Source of the DNA: Rickettsiales bacterium
Lineage (GTDB): Bacteria; Pseudomonadota; Alphaproteobacteria; Rickettsiales; JALZUV01
Direction of reading: 5' to 3'
Length of the DNA: 64,000 nt
Assembly: GCA_029252805.1 (NCBI GenBank)
Contig: JAQXAR010000025.1
Location: 1-64,000 of the forward strand
Numbering within the stretch: position 1 is the first letter of the stretch; each line of letters begins with the position of its first letter. The notes under the pieces were generated by a model that was given only the letters and a program-made list of their open reading frames with translations, was not told the DNA's origin and did not search any database. The position numbers were made by a program, and so were the translations under genes. Below, one piece after another: positions 60,981 to 64,000 of the stretch.

Positions 60981-61751
60981 ATGAAGGTAGTTATTCTAGC
61001 GGGTGGACTTGGCACACGAATCTCAGAAGAGACAAGTTCAAGACCAAAACCAATGATCGAAATCGGTGGGAAACCCATCCTTTGGCACATCATGAAAATG
61101 TATTCCAGTCACGGCTTGAATGAGTTTATCATTTGCTGTGGTTACAAGGGCTATATCATCAAAGAGTATTTCGCCAATTATGCGCTGCACATGTCGGATT
61201 TAACCTTCGATATGGAGAGTGGCCAGATGGAAGTGCATCAACAAAAAGCGGAGCCTTGGCGTGTCACGCTTGTTGATACGGGCGAAAATACGATGACAGG
61301 CGGGCGATTGAAGCGCCTAAAAAGCTATATCGAAGAAGAGGAAAACATTTGCTTTACCTATGGTGATGGTGTCAGTGATGTCGATATAAGCGCGCTGATT
61401 AAGTTTCATAAAGACCATGGGAAATTGGCGACCGTGACTGCGGTTGTGCCGCCGGGGCGCTACGGTGCGCTTGAATGTGAAGGTAATCAGGTGCGCGGAT
61501 TTACCGAAAAACCTCCAGGCGATGGAGGGCTTATCAATGGCGGATTTTTTGTGTTATCGCCCAAATGCCTTGATCTGATTGAAGGTGATACCACTCATTG
61601 GGAATCTGGCCCTTTAAACAACTTAGCCAAAAACGGAGATCTTATGGCCTTCGCACATAAAGGTTTCTGGCAGCCTATGGATACATTGCGAGAAAAGCGA
61701 ATGCTTGAAAATCTCTGGAGTAACGGTGAGGCTCCTTGGAAGACATGGTAG
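60981..61751 (+). CDS. rfbF: Glucose-1-phosphate cytidylyltransferase
   Basis: This 256-residue nucleotidyltransferase starts at MKVVILAGGLGTRISEET; AAGGGG lies before the ATG. RPKPMIEIGGKPILWHIM, FTYGDGVSDVDI and FWQPMDTLREKRMLENL are typical of RfbF. It makes CDP-glucose from CTP and glucose-1-phosphate, the first step to CDP-linked deoxyhexoses. It overlaps rfbG by 16 bp. Confidence 0.94.
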   Translation: MKVVILAGGLGTRISEETSSRPKPMIEIGGKPILWHIMKMYSSHGLNEFIICCGYKGYIIKEYFANYALHMSDLTFDMESGQMEVHQQKAEPWRVTLVDTGENTMTGGRLKRLKSYIEEEENICFTYGDGVSDVDISALIKFHKDHGKLATVTAVVPPGRYGALECEGNQVRGFTEKPPGDGGLINGGFFVLSPKCLDLIEGDTTHWESGPLNNLAKNGDLMAFAHKGFWQPMDTLREKRMLENLWSNGEAPWKTW

Positions 61752-62851
61752 TACAGCCAGTAAACGATACCCTGCCGAAACAAGAATTTTGGTCGGGGAA
61801 ACGTGTTCTGTTGACCGGGCATACTGGGTTTAAAGGAGCATGGCTTGTTCTTTGGCTTCGCCGACTTGGGGCTGAGGTTGTGGGCGTCGCATTAAAGCCA
61901 GAGACTGCGCCTAATCTTTTTGATGCAGCATCAGTGGCTGACCATATCAGCGAAAATCATTTTTGCGATATTCGAGATGTGGGCGCTCTGACAGAGATTG
62001 TCAGAAATTCCCGTCCGGAAGTTGTGTTTCATCTAGCGGCGCAATCTCTCGTCTTAACGGGTTACGAAAAGCCGCTGGAAACCTTCGATACTAATGTCAT
62101 AGGTACGGCTAATCTTTTGGAGGCGGTTCGATCCTCCGAGACTGTTCGCTCGATTGTGGCGATTACCACCGACAAGGTTTACGAAAATAATGAAACAGCC
62201 GAACTATTTAGCGAGACAGACAGGTTGGGGGGGCGCGACCCCTATAGTGCCAGTAAAGCGGCATCCGAGTTGGTCATTTCGTGCTATCGTTCGTCCTTCT
62301 TATCGCAGCGAGGTATTGCCATTGCCTCCGCCAGAGCGGGCAATGTCATTGGCGGTGGAGATTGGGCAGATAACCGTCTTATTCCCGATGCGGTACGTGC
62401 TTGGGAAAGCGATACTCCGCTCTCTATACGCAGCCCCAATGCGATTCGCCCGTGGCAACATGTTTTGGAACCCTTGGCGGCTTATTTGCGTTTAGCGCAG
62501 CGGATCCATGAGGAGCCAGAACTGGCTGATAGCTACAATTTTGGCCCTGAGCCGCAGGAGGCCGCCACCGTGCGCGAGGTCATCTCTTTTGCTCAATCGG
62601 CATTTGGCCGAGGGGATACGACATGGGGAGAAGTTTCAGAAGATAATTATGAAGCGAAATGGTTGGCGCTGGAAACGGCAAAAGCTCAACAGCTACTTGG
62701 CATCGTTCCGCGGTGGCCCTTAGCCAAAGGAATTGAACAAACGATGGCTTGGTATAGGAATTTTCTGGATGATGGTGATGCCTATGAATTGTGCGCGAGA
62801 GATATCGAGGCATTTGAAAAATGTGTTCCTAATAAGGAGCGCACGTCATGA
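61736..62851 (+). CDS. rfbG: CDP-glucose 4,6-dehydratase
   Basis: This 371-residue SDR enzyme (start at 61736, or M at 61745) has VLLTGHTGFKGAWLVLWLRR for NAD binding and HLAAQSLVLTGYEKPLETF. The catalytic YSASKAASELV is present, and SARAGNVIGGGDWADNRLIP is characteristic of RfbG. It converts CDP-glucose to CDP-4-keto-6-deoxyglucose. A G7 tract lies in the coding sequence (62227-62233). It overlaps the next gene by 4 bp. Confidence 0.94.
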   Translation: MEDMVVQPVNDTLPKQEFWSGKRVLLTGHTGFKGAWLVLWLRRLGAEVVGVALKPETAPNLFDAASVADHISENHFCDIRDVGALTEIVRNSRPEVVFHLAAQSLVLTGYEKPLETFDTNVIGTANLLEAVRSSETVRSIVAITTDKVYENNETAELFSETDRLGGRDPYSASKAASELVISCYRSSFLSQRGIAIASARAGNVIGGGDWADNRLIPDAVRAWESDTPLSIRSPNAIRPWQHVLEPLAAYLRLAQRIHEEPELADSYNFGPEPQEAATVREVISFAQSAFGRGDTTWGEVSEDNYEAKWLALETAKAQQLLGIVPRWPLAKGIEQTMAWYRNFLDDGDAYELCARDIEAFEKCVPNKERTS

Positions 62852-63384
62852 AGTTTGAGAAGACTCCACTAGAGGGTGCTTATCTGGTTGCGCTGGATCG
62901 CCTCTCCGATGAGCGTGGTTTTTTTGCGCGAACCTTTTGTGCCAAAGAGTTCGCAGAACACCAGTTGGAAACGCAGTTTGTTCAGGCTAATTTGAGCCAA
63001 AATACAGAGGCTGGCATTGTACGAGGTATGCATTTTCAACGTGGCGCCGATGCAGAAGTAAAATTAGTACGCTGCATTAGTGGTGCCGTTTATGATGTAA
63101 TTGTTGATATTCGTGAAACTTCTCCCACTTATTTAAAATGGTTTGCAGCGGAGTTGTCGGCGGAAAATGGGATGCTTATGTATGTGCCCAAAGGCTTCGC
63201 CCACGGCTATCAGGCACTCACCGAGAATGCGACAGTGCATTACATGGTAAGCACCTATTACGCCCCTGATGCTGAAGGCGGATTGTGCTATGATGACCCT
63301 GCCATGGGTATTGAATGGCCATTACTCGTATCGTCTACTTCGCCCAAAGATGCCTCGTGGCCTCTCATGAAAGGCCACGAATGA
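62848..63384 (+). CDS. RmlC-like sugar 3,5-epimerase
   Basis: This is a 178-residue cupin. RGMHFQRGADAEVKLVRC carries the catalytic His, and YVPKGFAHGYQAL and GLCYDDPAMGIEWPL are hallmarks of dTDP-4-dehydrorhamnose 3,5-epimerases. Placed between rfbG and an NAD-dependent epimerase, it probably acts on the CDP-4-keto-6-deoxy sugar rather than on a dTDP sugar. Start and stop overlap the neighbours (ATGA). Confidence 0.88.
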   Translation: MKFEKTPLEGAYLVALDRLSDERGFFARTFCAKEFAEHQLETQFVQANLSQNTEAGIVRGMHFQRGADAEVKLVRCISGAVYDVIVDIRETSPTYLKWFAAELSAENGMLMYVPKGFAHGYQALTENATVHYMVSTYYAPDAEGGLCYDDPAMGIEWPLLVSSTSPKDASWPLMKGHE

Positions 63385-64000
63385 GTCGCGGAAAAATACT
63401 TGTAACCGGAGCCTCCGGTTTTATTGGAAGTGCGCTGGTTAAGCGTCTTGTGAAGGAAAAAAAGGATGTCATTCCCACGGCACGACGCCGCATTGATCTT
63501 TTATCGCAAGAACTTGGTGTCACCTTTTCAGAACTAAATGTAATGGGAGAGCTGCCCGATTTTGATGGCATCGAAACCATTATCCATTGTGCGACTCCAA
63601 ACGACATTCAATCCCGTGAAAACGATGGTGGGGTGCCGCTTGCAGTGATGGGGACGCGTCGGTTGTTGGAACAGGCTGCTAAGCAAGGGGTGCGCCGCGT
63701 GGTATATCTATCAACGCTTCAAGTTTATGGCACGGAGTTGCAGGGAGGTGTTGATGAGACGACCCCCGTTAGCTGCGAGACCCCTTATGCGCTCAATCAT
63801 TATCTAGGGGAGGAAGTCTGCCGCTACATGGCGCAGACAACCAAACTTGATATCGTAGCGCTGCGGCCATCAAACGTCTATGGCGTGCCAAGCGTATCCA
63901 CGGTTAATCGGGAAACACTGGTGCCGATGTGTTTCGTCAAGGAAGCCCTTGCAACCGGAAAGGTATGTTTGCGGTCGTCAGGCCGGCAGCTACGAAATTT
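63381..64000 (+). CDS. NAD-dependent epimerase/dehydratase (cut by the window end)
   Basis: The first 206 residues are present; the frame is open at the window end. GKILVTGASGFIGSALVKRL is the NAD site. STLQVYGTE, then YALNHYLGEE and LRPSNVYGVP follow the extended SDR pattern. The catalytic triad region reads YALNH, that is, Tyr without the usual Lys three residues later (Asn, His), so the active site may be unusual. It starts within the epimerase stop (ATGA). It should reduce or epimerise the CDP-4-keto-deoxy sugar. Confidence 0.82.
   Translation, partial: MSRGKILVTGASGFIGSALVKRLVKEKKDVIPTARRRIDLLSQELGVTFSELNVMGELPDFDGIETIIHCATPNDIQSRENDGGVPLAVMGTRRLLEQAAKQGVRRVVYLSTLQVYGTELQGGVDETTPVSCETPYALNHYLGEEVCRYMAQTTKLDIVALRPSNVYGVPSVSTVNRETLVPMCFVKEALATGKVCLRSSGRQLRN

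Noticed and set aside
1-64000. CRISPR arrays, tRNA/rRNA genes, insertion sequences, prophage
   Set aside because: No regularly spaced repeats, cloverleaf-like gaps, transposase or phage motifs were found on either strand by reading.

Overview
The window reads as a chromosomal segment of a free-living, Gram-negative bacterium, most likely an alphaproteobacterium of moderate GC content. The evidence is outer-membrane and LPS/EPS-type genes (OprO/P-like porin, Wza, AsmA, RND pump, type I secretion), a coupled aroA/cmk pair, an OxyR-AhpC-AhpD module, a Ni-type superoxide dismutase and one REP-like palindromic repeat of a kind common in Alphaproteobacteria. No rRNA, tRNA, CRISPR array, insertion sequence or phage gene was seen. 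The assignment below class level is open.

Layout. 0.2-7.1 kb: a fused AroA-Cmk protein (minus strand), then AsmA-like protein, a degenerate EAL protein and a prepilin peptidase. 7.3-10.4 kb: a two-gene type I secretion unit closed by a strong terminator. 10.5-14.8 kb: a lipoprotein, a phosphate-selective-type porin, an orphan PstS, an ArsR-type regulator and a secreted intradiol-dioxygenase-like protein. 14.8-18.1 kb: an oxidative-stress island with oxyR divergent from ahpC-ahpD-dps and a secreted Ni-SOD; a recognisable OxyR site lies in the divergent promoter. 18.2-32.4 kb: diguanylate cyclase, pyrD-trpS, photolyase, RND efflux pair, MscS channel, an alkaline-phosphatase-superfamily membrane protein and an unusual methyltransferase.

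32.4-41.3 kb: a truncated acyl-ACP/AMP-ligase remnant, then a long, tightly overlapping minus-strand run that may be one transcript: response regulator, histidine kinase, FAD amine oxidase, DUF1365, CFA synthase, chalcone-isomerase-like protein, MFS transporter, DUF3833 lipoprotein and SDR, ending at a clear terminator. The gene set resembles fatty-acyl modification clusters tied to singlet-oxygen/light stress in other proteobacteria. 41.5-44.7 kb: saccharopine-dehydrogenase-like, DUF4166, SRPBCC and a convergent FAD monooxygenase.

44.8-64.0 kb: a surface-polysaccharide locus. wzc (minus) and wza (plus) diverge from a 559-bp intergenic region holding a 28-bp near-perfect palindrome. Then follow an O-antigen ligase/polymerase-family protein, glycosyltransferases, an AsnB-type amidotransferase, a PglK-like ABC flippase, a nonulosonic-acid set (neuB-neuC-neuA), an EpsG-like polymerase and a CDP-glucose branch (rfbF, rfbG, an RmlC-like epimerase and an NAD-dependent epimerase cut by the window end). 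Together these can make CMP-sialic acid (or a related nonulosonate) and a CDP-deoxyhexose, assemble them on a lipid carrier and export the polymer.
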